Positions 25,479 through 33,414 of a stretch of 64,000 nt of DNA are shown here, one piece after another. This DNA comes from an uncultured Psychroserpens sp. (GTDB taxonomy: Bacteria > Bacteroidota > Bacteroidia > Flavobacteriales > Flavobacteriaceae), in assembly GCF_947500255.1 (NCBI RefSeq), contig NZ_CANMRL010000001.1, forward strand, positions 248,001 to 312,000, read 5' to 3'. Made by a program: the position numbers and the translations under genes. Numbering within the stretch: the first letter of the stretch is position 1; each line of letters opens with the position of its first letter. Below the pieces are notes generated by a model that saw only the letters and a program-made list of their open reading frames with translations, was not told the DNA's origin and ran no database searches.

Positions 25479-26945
25479 TTATTTTTGTAACTGCTTTAAA
25501 AATTCTTTAACTATTTTATAATCATCAAAATCTGTACGTTCACCTTTAATTTCTTGATAAGTCTCATGTCCCTTTCCTGCGATTAGAATGATATCATTTG
25601 AATTTGCTAATTGGCAAGCTGTTTTAATCGCTTGTTTTCTATCTACAATAGACATGGTTTTTTTGAAATTTTGAGGCTCTACCCCTTTTTCAATGTCTTC
25701 AATTATAACTTCAGGAACTTCACTTCTTGGATTATCACTTGTAAAAATGACTTTGGTACTTAATGCCGAAGCTATGTGCCCCATTTTTGGGCGTTTGGTT
25801 TTATCCCTGTCTCCACCGCAACCGACAACCGTGATTAATTCCTCATTATTTGTACGAATACTATTAATGGTTTCCAATACATTTTTTAGAGCGTCAGGTG
25901 TATGAGCATAATCTACAATTGCAGTAACCTTTTCATCGGAAATGAGATATTGAAATCTACCACTAACACTTTCTAACTCACTTATTAATCTTAAAATTTC
26001 AACCTTTTCCAAACCTAGCAATTCAGCCGCTCCATAAATTGCAGTAATGTTATATGCATTAAAACTCCCAATGAGCTTAGTCCATAACTCACTTTCGTTA
26101 AGCTTGAGCAAAAGCCCGCTAAATTCATTTTCTAAAACTTGAGCTTTGTAGTCTGCATATGTTTTAAGTGCATATGTGTGGGTTTTGGCTTCGGTATTTT
26201 GCAACATCACCAAACCATTTTTATCATCGATATTTACTAATGCAAATGCTGTCTTTGGAAGATGATCAAAGAATGATTTTTTGACATCACGATATTCAGC
26301 AAACGTATCGTGGTAATCTAAATGATCATGCGAAAGGTTAGTAAAGATGCCTCCTTCAAAATAAAGACCATCAGTTCTATTTTGATGAATCCCATGAGAG
26401 CTAACTTCCATAAAGCAAAATTCAACACCTTCGTCATTCATGAGCTTCAAATATTTATTGATAGTCAACGAATCAGGTGTGGTATGCGTAGCTTTATATT
26501 CGACATTATCCACCATAATCTTAACAGTAGACAACAATCCAACTTTATATCCTGCCTTTTTAAATAATTGGTATAGCAAGGTCACAATAGTTGTTTTTCC
26601 ATTCGTTCCAGTAACACCTACTAATCGTAAGTTTTCCGAAGGGTTTCCATAGAAATTTGCCGCCATGAACGCCAAAGCTTGACTAGCACTTTCTACTTCT
26701 ACATAAGTAATACCATCTTTTAAATCTGCTGGTAACACCTCACAAACAATTGCAATAACTCCTTTATCAATAGCCGTATCAATAAATTGATGACCATCAA
26801 CCACTGTACCTTTTATAGCAATGAATACATCACCTTTTGATACTTGTCGAGAATCAAAATGCAAAGTATTAATAGCTATGCTAGTACTTCCAACTACAGC
26901 ATTAATGGTAACTTTATACAATATGTCTTTTAATTGACTCATCAA
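25479..26945 (-). CDS. murE: UDP-MurNAc-tripeptide ligase MurE
   Basis: 488 residues. [16 protein letters not shown] near the N-terminus, ATP loop [29 protein letters not shown] and the C-terminal FTSDNPRSE. The DNPR motif is that of enzymes that use meso-diaminopimelate, so the peptidoglycan is probably of the mDAP type. It overlaps the ftsI homolog by four bases, which supports coupled translation. Either Met of MMSQL may be the start. Confidence 0.96.
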   Translation of the reverse strand: MMSQLKDILYKVTINAVVGSTSIAINTLHFDSRQVSKGDVFIAIKGTVVDGHQFIDTAIDKGVIAIVCEVLPADLKDGITYVEVESASQALAFMAANFYGNPSENLRLVGVTGTNGKTTIVTLLYQLFKKAGYKVGLLSTVKIMVDNVEYKATHTTPDSLTINKYLKLMNDEGVEFCFMEVSSHGIHQNRTDGLYFEGGIFTNLSHDHLDYHDTFAEYRDVKKSFFDHLPKTAFALVNIDDKNGLVMLQNTEAKTHTYALKTYADYKAQVLENEFSGLLLKLNESELWTKLIGSFNAYNITAIYGAAELLGLEKVEILRLISELESVSGRFQYLISDEKVTAIVDYAHTPDALKNVLETINSIRTNNEELITVVGCGGDRDKTKRPKMGHIASALSTKVIFTSDNPRSEVPEVIIEDIEKGVEPQNFKKTMSIVDRKQAIKTACQLANSNDIILIAGKGHETYQEIKGERTDFDDYKIVKEFLKQLQK

Positions 26946-28942
26946 GTTCCTATAACAATGATTTGGTTTGGTTTTATCTTTGTTCCTTTACTAATAGATT
27001 GCGACTTAACAGTACCTACACCTTCTAGCTTTACTTTTAGCCCCATATTTTCCAATAGCGCCAATGCATCCATAGCTGGGAGACCAATTACATTAGGCAT
27101 AATTGTGATATAGGTTTGTGCTGTTTTGAAAAATGATTGGTATTGTTCCTCTGTTTTAGCATTAACAACTTCCAATGATTCCACTTCATCAATAAGCGGG
27201 GTTTCAGTATAAATTTTTTGAGCAATTCTTTTAAATACTGGACCAGAAACATCAGCGCCATAAAATCCAACTTTGGTACTCGGTTTATGAATCACTACAA
27301 TGCAAGAGTATTTAGGATTATCTGCTGGAAAATATCCTGCAAATGATGAGACATATTTTTTGTCCTTTTTCCATTCTTCAAAATTATTATACTCGGTTCT
27401 GGCCGTTCCTGTTTTACCAGCCATAGAAAAATTTTCAGAATACATACGTCTCCCTGTTCCTCTGACCACAACATTCTTCAATATTTCACGAATTTCGCCA
27501 AGTGTTTTATCCGAACATATCTTTTGATTGATTACTTCTTTTTCAAACACCTCTACTTCTCGATCAAATTCTTTAACCGCCTTAATAAATCGCGGCCTTA
27601 CCATTTCACCTCCATTAGCAATCGCATTATAAAATGCTAAGGTTTGTAAAGGTGTCATACGCAAATTGTATCCATAAGCCATAGAAGGCAGTGCATTTCT
27701 ACTCCAAATCTTATCGCCTGGCTCCGGAATAACAGGCTTTCCTTCACCTATAATTGAAACACCTAATGTCTCATGTAAATTCCAGCTTTTAATGCGATTG
27801 ATAAACTTTTTTGGCTGCTTAGAATAATGCTCATCTACAATGGTAGCTAAGCCAATATTTGAAGACACTTCTAAAGCACGAGCAGCAGAAATTTCACCAT
27901 TTCCACGAGAGTCGCTTATCGTTCTTCCATAAAAGCGCTTAGATCCGTTTTGCGTATCAACAACTGTGGATGTATCAATAACTTTATCTTCTAAGGCAGC
28001 CATAAATGCCATTGTTTTAAAAGTAGACCCAGGCTCATGACTTTCTCCAACAGCATAGTTGAGACGTTCGTAATATTTCCCGTCTTTGTTGCGTCCTAAA
28101 TTTGAAATCGCTTTAATCTCACCTGTTTTTACATCCATCACTACAGCACAACCATGATCTGCTTCATATTTTTCTAACTGGCCTAATAAAGAATGATGCG
28201 CTATATCTTGAATGTTTACATCAATTGTCGTATACACGTCATAGCCATCTTGAGGTTCGACTTGATTATAATCAACGATAGGTTTCCACTGTCCATTACC
28301 AATTTTTTGTTTTAATCGTTTGCCGTTGACACCACTTAAATATTTTGCTCCAAATGCGCCATCAATTCCTGGTCTAGTTACATTTCCATCTTCATCTTTT
28401 CTCTCATAACCAATAGTACGTTCGGCAATACCACCCATAGGGTGCTCTCGTCTAGTTGTTTGTTCTACTATAAGTCCGCCTTTAATCGCACCAAGTTTTA
28501 ACAATGGAAAATTTCGAAGTCTGATATAATCGGAGTAACTGATATTTCTAGCCAAAAGGAAGTAACGATTTTTATCAAGTCTTGCCTTTTTAATACCTTT
28601 TAGATAATGACTTGATGATTTCCCTGAATAGTTAGACAAAGAATCTGCAAGAGCTTTTATATTCTCATTAAAGATGTCTTGCTTGGGTTGAATGGCATCA
28701 ATACGAATGTCATATTTTGGAATAGAAGTAGCTAACAAACTTCCATCAGCAGAATAAACATTACCTCTGTTTGCAGGAATTTCTACATCTTTTATCGTAC
28801 GTTGTTCAGCTAAGCTTCTATATTGATCTCCTTGAATAAATTGGATACTGCACAACTTAAAGACCACAGCAAGTGCGAAGACAAACATACTGCCAGCTAC
28901 GAAATACAATCTGTTTAATATGTTAGTTTCGGTTGTTGCCAC
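26942..28942 (-). CDS. ftsI: Division transpeptidase (FtsI/PBP2-type) with C-terminal PASTA domain
   Basis: 666 residues. N-terminal membrane anchor (about 12-32), a pedestal domain (ANRGNVYSADGSLLATS), and a transpeptidase domain with the three penicillin-binding motifs: SxxK in EPGSTFKTM (about 302-310), SxN in EVSSNIGLA, and KTG in MAGKTGTART. A PASTA repeat ends the protein (MPNVIGLPAMDALALLENMG). It crosslinks septal peptidoglycan together with FtsW. It lies 4 nt after ftsL. Confidence 0.95.
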   Translation of the reverse strand: MATTETNILNRLYFVAGSMFVFALAVVFKLCSIQFIQGDQYRSLAEQRTIKDVEIPANRGNVYSADGSLLATSIPKYDIRIDAIQPKQDIFNENIKALADSLSNYSGKSSSHYLKGIKKARLDKNRYFLLARNISYSDYIRLRNFPLLKLGAIKGGLIVEQTTRREHPMGGIAERTIGYERKDEDGNVTRPGIDGAFGAKYLSGVNGKRLKQKIGNGQWKPIVDYNQVEPQDGYDVYTTIDVNIQDIAHHSLLGQLEKYEADHGCAVVMDVKTGEIKAISNLGRNKDGKYYERLNYAVGESHEPGSTFKTMAFMAALEDKVIDTSTVVDTQNGSKRFYGRTISDSRGNGEISAARALEVSSNIGLATIVDEHYSKQPKKFINRIKSWNLHETLGVSIIGEGKPVIPEPGDKIWSRNALPSMAYGYNLRMTPLQTLAFYNAIANGGEMVRPRFIKAVKEFDREVEVFEKEVINQKICSDKTLGEIREILKNVVVRGTGRRMYSENFSMAGKTGTARTEYNNFEEWKKDKKYVSSFAGYFPADNPKYSCIVVIHKPSTKVGFYGADVSGPVFKRIAQKIYTETPLIDEVESLEVVNAKTEEQYQSFFKTAQTYITIMPNVIGLPAMDALALLENMGLKVKLEGVGTVKSQSISKGTKIKPNQIIVIGT

Positions 28943-28946
28943 GTGA

Positions 28947-29264
28947 TCAATTCTGTGTTTTTACTTTTATTTTTTGAGGCGGAATCTCAGATATTTTGAT
29001 TCCTTTTTTTTCTACTTTTTTTATGATTGAAGACTCCATTTTTAGTCTCATCAGTTTTGATCTTCCATCTACAAATGCAGATCTTAATTCTTTCACTTCA
29101 TTTTTGAGTCTTGCAATCTCATATACTTTTTGATCTGCACTATGCGAACTTGCAATCATAATAATGGCTAAAACAGAAATAAAAATGATGATTCGCCAAT
29201 TTTTAAAGGAGTCATCACTCACTAAAAATTTACCTCTTAATATGCTGTAAATGTTTTTTTTCAT
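28947..29264 (-). CDS. ftsL: FtsL-like division protein
   Basis: 105 residues with one membrane helix (about 26-41, IIFISVLAIIMIASS) followed by a coiled-coil-like stretch with hydrophobic repeats (YEIARLKNEVKELRSAF). Length, topology and the position between rsmH and ftsI match FtsL; the sequence itself is poorly conserved in the family. It forms a complex with FtsQ and FtsB-type proteins. It overlaps rsmH by four bases. Confidence 0.88.
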   Translation of the reverse strand: MKKNIYSILRGKFLVSDDSFKNWRIIIFISVLAIIMIASSHSADQKVYEIARLKNEVKELRSAFVDGRSKLMRLKMESSIIKKVEKKGIKISEIPPQKIKVKTQN

Positions 29265-30166
29265 AGTTTTTCAGCTATTCGAAGCTTTGCACTTCTAGCC
29301 CTATTATTTTGACTTATTTCCTCTTTAGTTGGAACAATTAAACCACCAACTTTTTTTAGAGGCACTTCAAAATTCCCAAACATGTCTCGTTCAGGTTCTC
29401 CTTCAAACAAACCGTTTCTTATAAAACGCTTCACCAGTCTATCTTCTAGAGAGTGATAGGATATCACACTTAATCGTCCTCCTTTCACCAATACTTCTGG
29501 TGTTTGCAACAAAAACTCTTTTAACACTTCTATCTCCTGATTGACTTCTATGCGAATCGCTTGATATATTTGAGCCAACACTTTATTTTCTTTTTTATGA
29601 TTAAGAAAGCGTTTAAGCGTCGTTTTTAATTGCTCGCTCGTTTTGATTTCACCATCACGACGTGTTTCAACAATTACTCTAGCCATAGCTGGTGCCTGTC
29701 TTAACTCTCCATATTGAAAAAGAACTTGTCGTAATTGTTCTTCATCATACTCGTTAACCACATGGTAAGCCGACAACGCATCATCTTGATTCATACGCAT
29801 GTCTAAATCGGCTTCAAATCGCGTCGAGAATCCACGTTCGGCTACATCAAATTGATGTGACGACACACCAAAATCGGCCAAAATTCCGTCAACTTGTCTC
29901 ACTCCATAAAACCTCAAAAAGCGCTTTATGTATCTAAAGTTTTCATTAATTAATGTGAACCGGTCATCATCAATTGTATTTAAAAGAGCGTCTTTATCTT
30001 GATCGAAAGCATATAACTTTCCGTTAGGTCCTAATTGGCTTAATATTTCTTTGCTATGACCTCCACCACCAAAGGTGACGTCAACGTAAATACCGTCTGG
30101 TCTTATATTTAAACCTTCAACAGTTTCCTTTAACAATACTGGATTATGATATTCCATCGTTATCAT
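29261..30166 (-). CDS. rsmH: 16S rRNA m4C1402 methyltransferase RsmH (MraW)
   Basis: About 301 residues. EYHNPVLLKETVEGL, the SAM motif VDVTFGGGGHSKEIL, ADFGVSSHQFDVAERGFS, QIYQAIRIEVNQE and VISYHSLEDRLVKRF are all as in RsmH. The start could be residue 1 or the Met at residue 4 (30157), which better fits homologs that begin MEYHNP. It overlaps mraZ by about 20 nt. Confidence 0.96.
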   Translation of the reverse strand: MITMEYHNPVLLKETVEGLNIRPDGIYVDVTFGGGGHSKEILSQLGPNGKLYAFDQDKDALLNTIDDDRFTLINENFRYIKRFLRFYGVRQVDGILADFGVSSHQFDVAERGFSTRFEADLDMRMNQDDALSAYHVVNEYDEEQLRQVLFQYGELRQAPAMARVIVETRRDGEIKTSEQLKTTLKRFLNHKKENKVLAQIYQAIRIEVNQEIEVLKEFLLQTPEVLVKGGRLSVISYHSLEDRLVKRFIRNGLFEGEPERDMFGNFEVPLKKVGGLIVPTKEEISQNNRARSAKLRIAEKL

Positions 30167-30611
30167 CTTGTCCCATCACTTCCTCAGCTAAATCTGCAAA
30201 ATCACCCGTCGCATCATCAATGGCTTTTTCATACTTATCTTTATCCCATATCTCAACAATATTTATTGCAGATGAGACGACGATATCTTTGGTTATACCA
30301 GAAAAAGCGACTAGATCTTTTGGAATCAATAATCGTCCAGCAGCATCAACTTCTACTTGCTTTAAACCTGCTGTAAAACGACGAATGAAATCGTTATTTT
30401 TCTTTTTGAAGCGATTGAGTTTATTTACTTTTTGCATCAAAACCTCCCATTCACTCATAGGATACAACTCCAAGCATGGCTGAAAAACAGCACGTTTCAA
30501 TACAAACCCATTTTGCAACACAGGCAACAACTGCTTCTTTATAGCAGCAGGAAGCATCAGCCTTCCTTTGGCATCAACTTTACATTCGTATGTTCCGATT
30601 AAAGGGTTCAA
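30144..30611 (-). CDS. mraZ: Transcriptional regulator MraZ
   Basis: 155 residues with two SpoVT/AbrB-like MraZ domains: GTYECKVDAKGRLMLPAAIKKQ at the N-terminus and VEVDAAGRLLIPKDLVAF in the second half (both given in part). MraZ forms rings and represses its own operon in E. coli by binding repeats with 10-bp phase. Such repeats (GTGG) lie 50-78 nt upstream here. It is the first gene of the division/cell-wall cluster. Confidence 0.96.
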   Translation of the reverse strand: MNPLIGTYECKVDAKGRLMLPAAIKKQLLPVLQNGFVLKRAVFQPCLELYPMSEWEVLMQKVNKLNRFKKKNNDFIRRFTAGLKQVEVDAAGRLLIPKDLVAFSGITKDIVVSSAINIVEIWDKDKYEKAIDDATGDFADLAEEVMGQDDNDGIS

Positions 30612-30645
30612 AATGATTGATTTACTTAGAGTAACGATTAAGATT

Positions 30646-30653
30646 CAAATATA
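30646..30653 (-). promoter_or_regulatory. -7 box of the division/cell-wall operon promoter
   Basis: On the minus strand TATATTTG matches TANNTTTG, 35 nt before the mraZ start. A TTG lies 15 nt further upstream, inside the GTGG repeats, shorter than the usual 19 nt. Overlap of the -33 region with the repeats would allow repression. Confidence 0.6.
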
Positions 30654-30659
30654 TTGAAA

Positions 30660-30689
30660 AATTTACCACAATTTACCACTCTACTCCAC
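30660..30689 (-). promoter_or_regulatory. Probable MraZ operator: three GTGG repeats in 10-bp phase
   Basis: Read on the minus strand, GTGGAGTAGA, GTGGTAAATT and GTGGTAAATT follow each other without gap. In E. coli MraZ binds three TGGGN repeats spaced so that the period is also 10 bp. Position directly in front of the mraZ -7 box makes autoregulation the simplest reading. The repeat unit differs from the E. coli one. Confidence 0.75.
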
Positions 30690-30709
30690 TTTTGTTGATA
30701 AATTTCTAG

Positions 30710-30731
30710 TTTAGAGTGAATTTGCTCTAAA
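30710..30731. promoter_or_regulatory. Inverted repeat in the mraZ-hydrolase spacer
   Basis: TTTAGAG (30710-30716) and CTCTAAA (30725-30731) with an 8-nt loop, just outside the MraZ repeats. It may be an operator for either divergent unit. The rest of this 299-nt spacer holds only the promoter elements listed. Confidence 0.3.
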
Positions 30732-30875
30732 AAACTTCAGTTTAAAATGCCATAAAAACTTTACTATCAGCTTAATAAATCTTCAATTCAAAATCCCATT
30801 TTCATTGTTAACATCTTCGTTCAAACTATTCATTCTGATAGCAAATAATTATGCTAATGTTTTAATGGAAATACC

Positions 30876-30883
30876 TATATTTG
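30876..30883 (+). promoter_or_regulatory. -7 box in front of the hydrolase gene
   Basis: TATATTTG matches TANNTTTG exactly, 27 nt before the ATG at 30911. It overlaps the alternative in-frame TTG at 30881, which therefore is not the start. The -33 element is weak. Confidence 0.6.
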
Positions 30884-30910
30884 TTTTTGACCAAAACCAC
30901 TAACTCGTAC

Positions 30911-31675
30911 ATGACGCATCGTTTAAAGGAAGAGAAAGACTATAAGTATATTGAAGTTGGAGAAGGCACTCCTATAATTGTGCTACATGGGTTAATGGGT
31001 GGATTGAGTAATTTTGATGCCGTTACAGATTTTTTTAGCGAAAAAGGTTACAAGGTCTTAATTCCTGAACTTCCGATATACACGATGTCTTTACTAAAGA
31101 CTAATGTTAAGAGCTTTGCTAAATACCTACGAGATTTTATTGATTTTAAAGGTTTTGATGATGTTATCCTACTCGGAAATTCTCTCGGAGGTCATATTGG
31201 TCTTTACCACACGAAATTATATCCCGAAAAGGTAAAAGCATTAATCATAACAGGTAGCTCTGGTTTATACGAAAGTGCTATGGGAGGTGGATACACCAAA
31301 CGTGGAGATTACGAGGTTATTAAGAAAAAAGCTCAAGAGGTTTTTTATGATCCAGCAGTAGCTACAAAAGAGATTGTTGATGAAGTTTATGAAACTGTTA
31401 ATGATAGAAATAAGCTTATTAAGACCTTAGCTATTGCAAAAAGTGCCATACGACACAATATGGCTAAAGATTTACCAAAAATGGTATTACCTGTTTGTAT
31501 TATTTGGGGTAAAAATGATACTGTGACACCTCCTGAAGTTGCTACAGAGTTCAATGAACTTTTACCTAACTCAGACTTGTATTGGATTGACAAATGTGGT
31601 CATGCTGCAATGATGGAACATCCAAATGAATTCAATCAAATCCTTAATGATTGGTTGACTAAAAAAGAATTATAG
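30911..31675 (+). CDS. Alpha/beta hydrolase
   Basis: 254 residues from the ATG at 30911. Hydrolase fold with HGLMGG (oxyanion turn, about 28-33), nucleophile elbow GNSLGG (about 96-101), the acid in WGKNDTVTPP and the histidine in DKCGHAAMMEHP. It is cytoplasmic with no signal peptide. Substrate cannot be told; the family includes esterases and C-C hydrolases. It is followed after 31 nt by engB, probably in the same transcript, and is divergent from mraZ. Confidence 0.87.
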   Translation: MTHRLKEEKDYKYIEVGEGTPIIVLHGLMGGLSNFDAVTDFFSEKGYKVLIPELPIYTMSLLKTNVKSFAKYLRDFIDFKGFDDVILLGNSLGGHIGLYHTKLYPEKVKALIITGSSGLYESAMGGGYTKRGDYEVIKKKAQEVFYDPAVATKEIVDEVYETVNDRNKLIKTLAIAKSAIRHNMAKDLPKMVLPVCIIWGKNDTVTPPEVATEFNELLPNSDLYWIDKCGHAAMMEHPNEFNQILNDWLTKKEL

Positions 31676-31706
31676 TTCACCATTACAATTAACTTAAAGG
31701 ACTATT

Positions 31707-32315
31707 ATGGTCATAAAAACTGCCGAATTTATAGTGAGTAATTCTGATGTGGATAAATGTCCAAAAAATCAGATACCAGAATATGCATTTATTGGACGTA
31801 GTAATGTTGGAAAATCATCTTTAATCAACATGCTTACCAATCATAAAAATCTTGCTAAAACTTCGGGACGACCAGGAAAAACGCAACTTATCAATCACTT
31901 TATGATTAATAAAGAGTGGTTTTTAGTCGATTTACCTGGCTATGGTTATGCTCGTGTATCTAAAACTGCGAAAAAGAAATTTCAGAAGTTTATTACCAAC
32001 TATTTTGAGACACGTAGACAACTGGTTTCAGCGTTTGTTTTGGTTGATGTGAGACATGAACCACAAAAAATAGATTTAGAGTTTATGGAATATTTGGGTG
32101 TTAATCAAATTCCTTTTTCAATTATTTTCACAAAAGCTGATAAGCTTAAACCAAAAGCGATTGAGCGCAATGTAGAAGCGTATTGTCAAGAGCTTTTAAA
32201 AACATGGGAGGGTGTTCCAAATTATTTTATTACTTCATCTTCAAAAGCTATAGGAAGAGCCGAGGTTTTACAATTTATTAATGATACTAACACAGAAATT
32301 GAAGCCTTACGTTAA
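31707..32315 (+). CDS. engB: Ribosome-biogenesis GTPase EngB (YihA/YsxC)
   Basis: 202 residues, full length. GTPase motifs G1 GRSNVGKSSLI, G2 region SGRPGKTQ, G3 DLPGYGYA, G4 TKADKL and G5 TSSSKAIG. Family knowledge: essential GTPase for 50S subunit assembly. It ends only 3 nt from the convergent permease gene. Confidence 0.96.
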   Translation: MVIKTAEFIVSNSDVDKCPKNQIPEYAFIGRSNVGKSSLINMLTNHKNLAKTSGRPGKTQLINHFMINKEWFLVDLPGYGYARVSKTAKKKFQKFITNYFETRRQLVSAFVLVDVRHEPQKIDLEFMEYLGVNQIPFSIIFTKADKLKPKAIERNVEAYCQELLKTWEGVPNYFITSSSKAIGRAEVLQFINDTNTEIEALR

Positions 32316-32318
32316 ACA

Positions 32319-33413
32319 TTAAGACTTGACATCTAACGCATCTCTCAAAGCATTTCCAATAAGCATAAACGCCATCACTAAAATCATAATACACAATCCA
32401 GGAATCATTGCTAAATACGGTTTCCCAAGAATAATATAATTATAATGATCTTTAATCATTGCTCCCCAACTTGCCATTGGAGGTTGTGCTCCAATTCCAA
32501 GAAAACTCAAACCGCTTTCAATAAGAATAGCAGCAGCAAAATTTGCAGCAGAGATAACAATTATAGGCGCCATAATATTTGGCAATATATGTTTGGTTAT
32601 TATTCTATAATCATTAAACCCTAAAGCTCTAGCAGCAGTGACATATTGCATTTCTTTAGCACTTATGATTTGGCCGCGCACGACTCTTGCGACCTCAACC
32701 CACATCGTCAAACCTACGGCAATAAAAACTTGCCAAAAGCCTTTACCTAGAGCAAGTGTAATGGCTATTACCAGTAGTAAAGTTGGAATGGACCAAGTGA
32801 CATTGATAATCCACATGATAATTGCATCAATTTTTCCACCATAATAACCAGCAATACTTCCCATAAAGATTCCAATAACTAAAGAAATCAATACAGCTAT
32901 AAACCCAATGGAAAATGATATCCTTGAACCAATAAGAATACGACTTAAAAGATCACGTCCATACTTATCTGTTCCAAAAATGAAGGTTTTTTGCTTAATG
33001 TATGAAGCGTAATCTTTTTTTGGGAAAACATCCAAGCTGATAGATTTACTTACACCAACTAATCCGTCTGCAGCATATTCTGTATAAATCAAGGTATCAT
33101 TTCTTACTGAATATTTAGAAACAGGGATTTCATTGGCATTGTTATTTTTACCAAATAATAGTTTAGAAAATATGTTTTGATTACTTTCTATTTCAGAAGG
33201 CACATACAACATTTGCACTTTAAATCCTGGTCGCTGGGAATGGATTGATAAATGCATTTGATTTGCATTTTGCGAGTCGTCTGGCGCAATAACATAAGCA
33301 AACAACGACACTAAACCAATACTAACAATTAGCCAAAAACTCAAAACGCCCCAAAAGTTCTTTTTGAACTTTCGGAGCGCTAATTGTGTTAATGAGTCGC
33401 TTGTTTTACTCAT
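32319..33413 (-). CDS. ABC transporter permease, OppC/DppC type
   Basis: 364 residues. One membrane helix near the N-terminus (about 21-42), then a periplasmic insert of about 90 residues, then the BPD_transp_1 permease domain (about 150-360) with five or so helices, the GTDKYGRDLLSRIL sequence typical of OppC/DppC, the EAA-like RALGFNDYRIITKHILPN and ESGLSFLGIGAQPP. It should form half of a peptide or nickel importer, but no OppB, binding protein or ATPase is in the window. It lies 1 nt after the protease gene on the same strand. Confidence 0.88.
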   Translation of the reverse strand: MSKTSDSLTQLALRKFKKNFWGVLSFWLIVSIGLVSLFAYVIAPDDSQNANQMHLSIHSQRPGFKVQMLYVPSEIESNQNIFSKLLFGKNNNANEIPVSKYSVRNDTLIYTEYAADGLVGVSKSISLDVFPKKDYASYIKQKTFIFGTDKYGRDLLSRILIGSRISFSIGFIAVLISLVIGIFMGSIAGYYGGKIDAIIMWIINVTWSIPTLLLVIAITLALGKGFWQVFIAVGLTMWVEVARVVRGQIISAKEMQYVTAARALGFNDYRIITKHILPNIMAPIIVISAANFAAAILIESGLSFLGIGAQPPMASWGAMIKDHYNYIILGKPYLAMIPGLCIMILVMAFMLIGNALRDALDVKS

Positions 33414-33414
33414 T

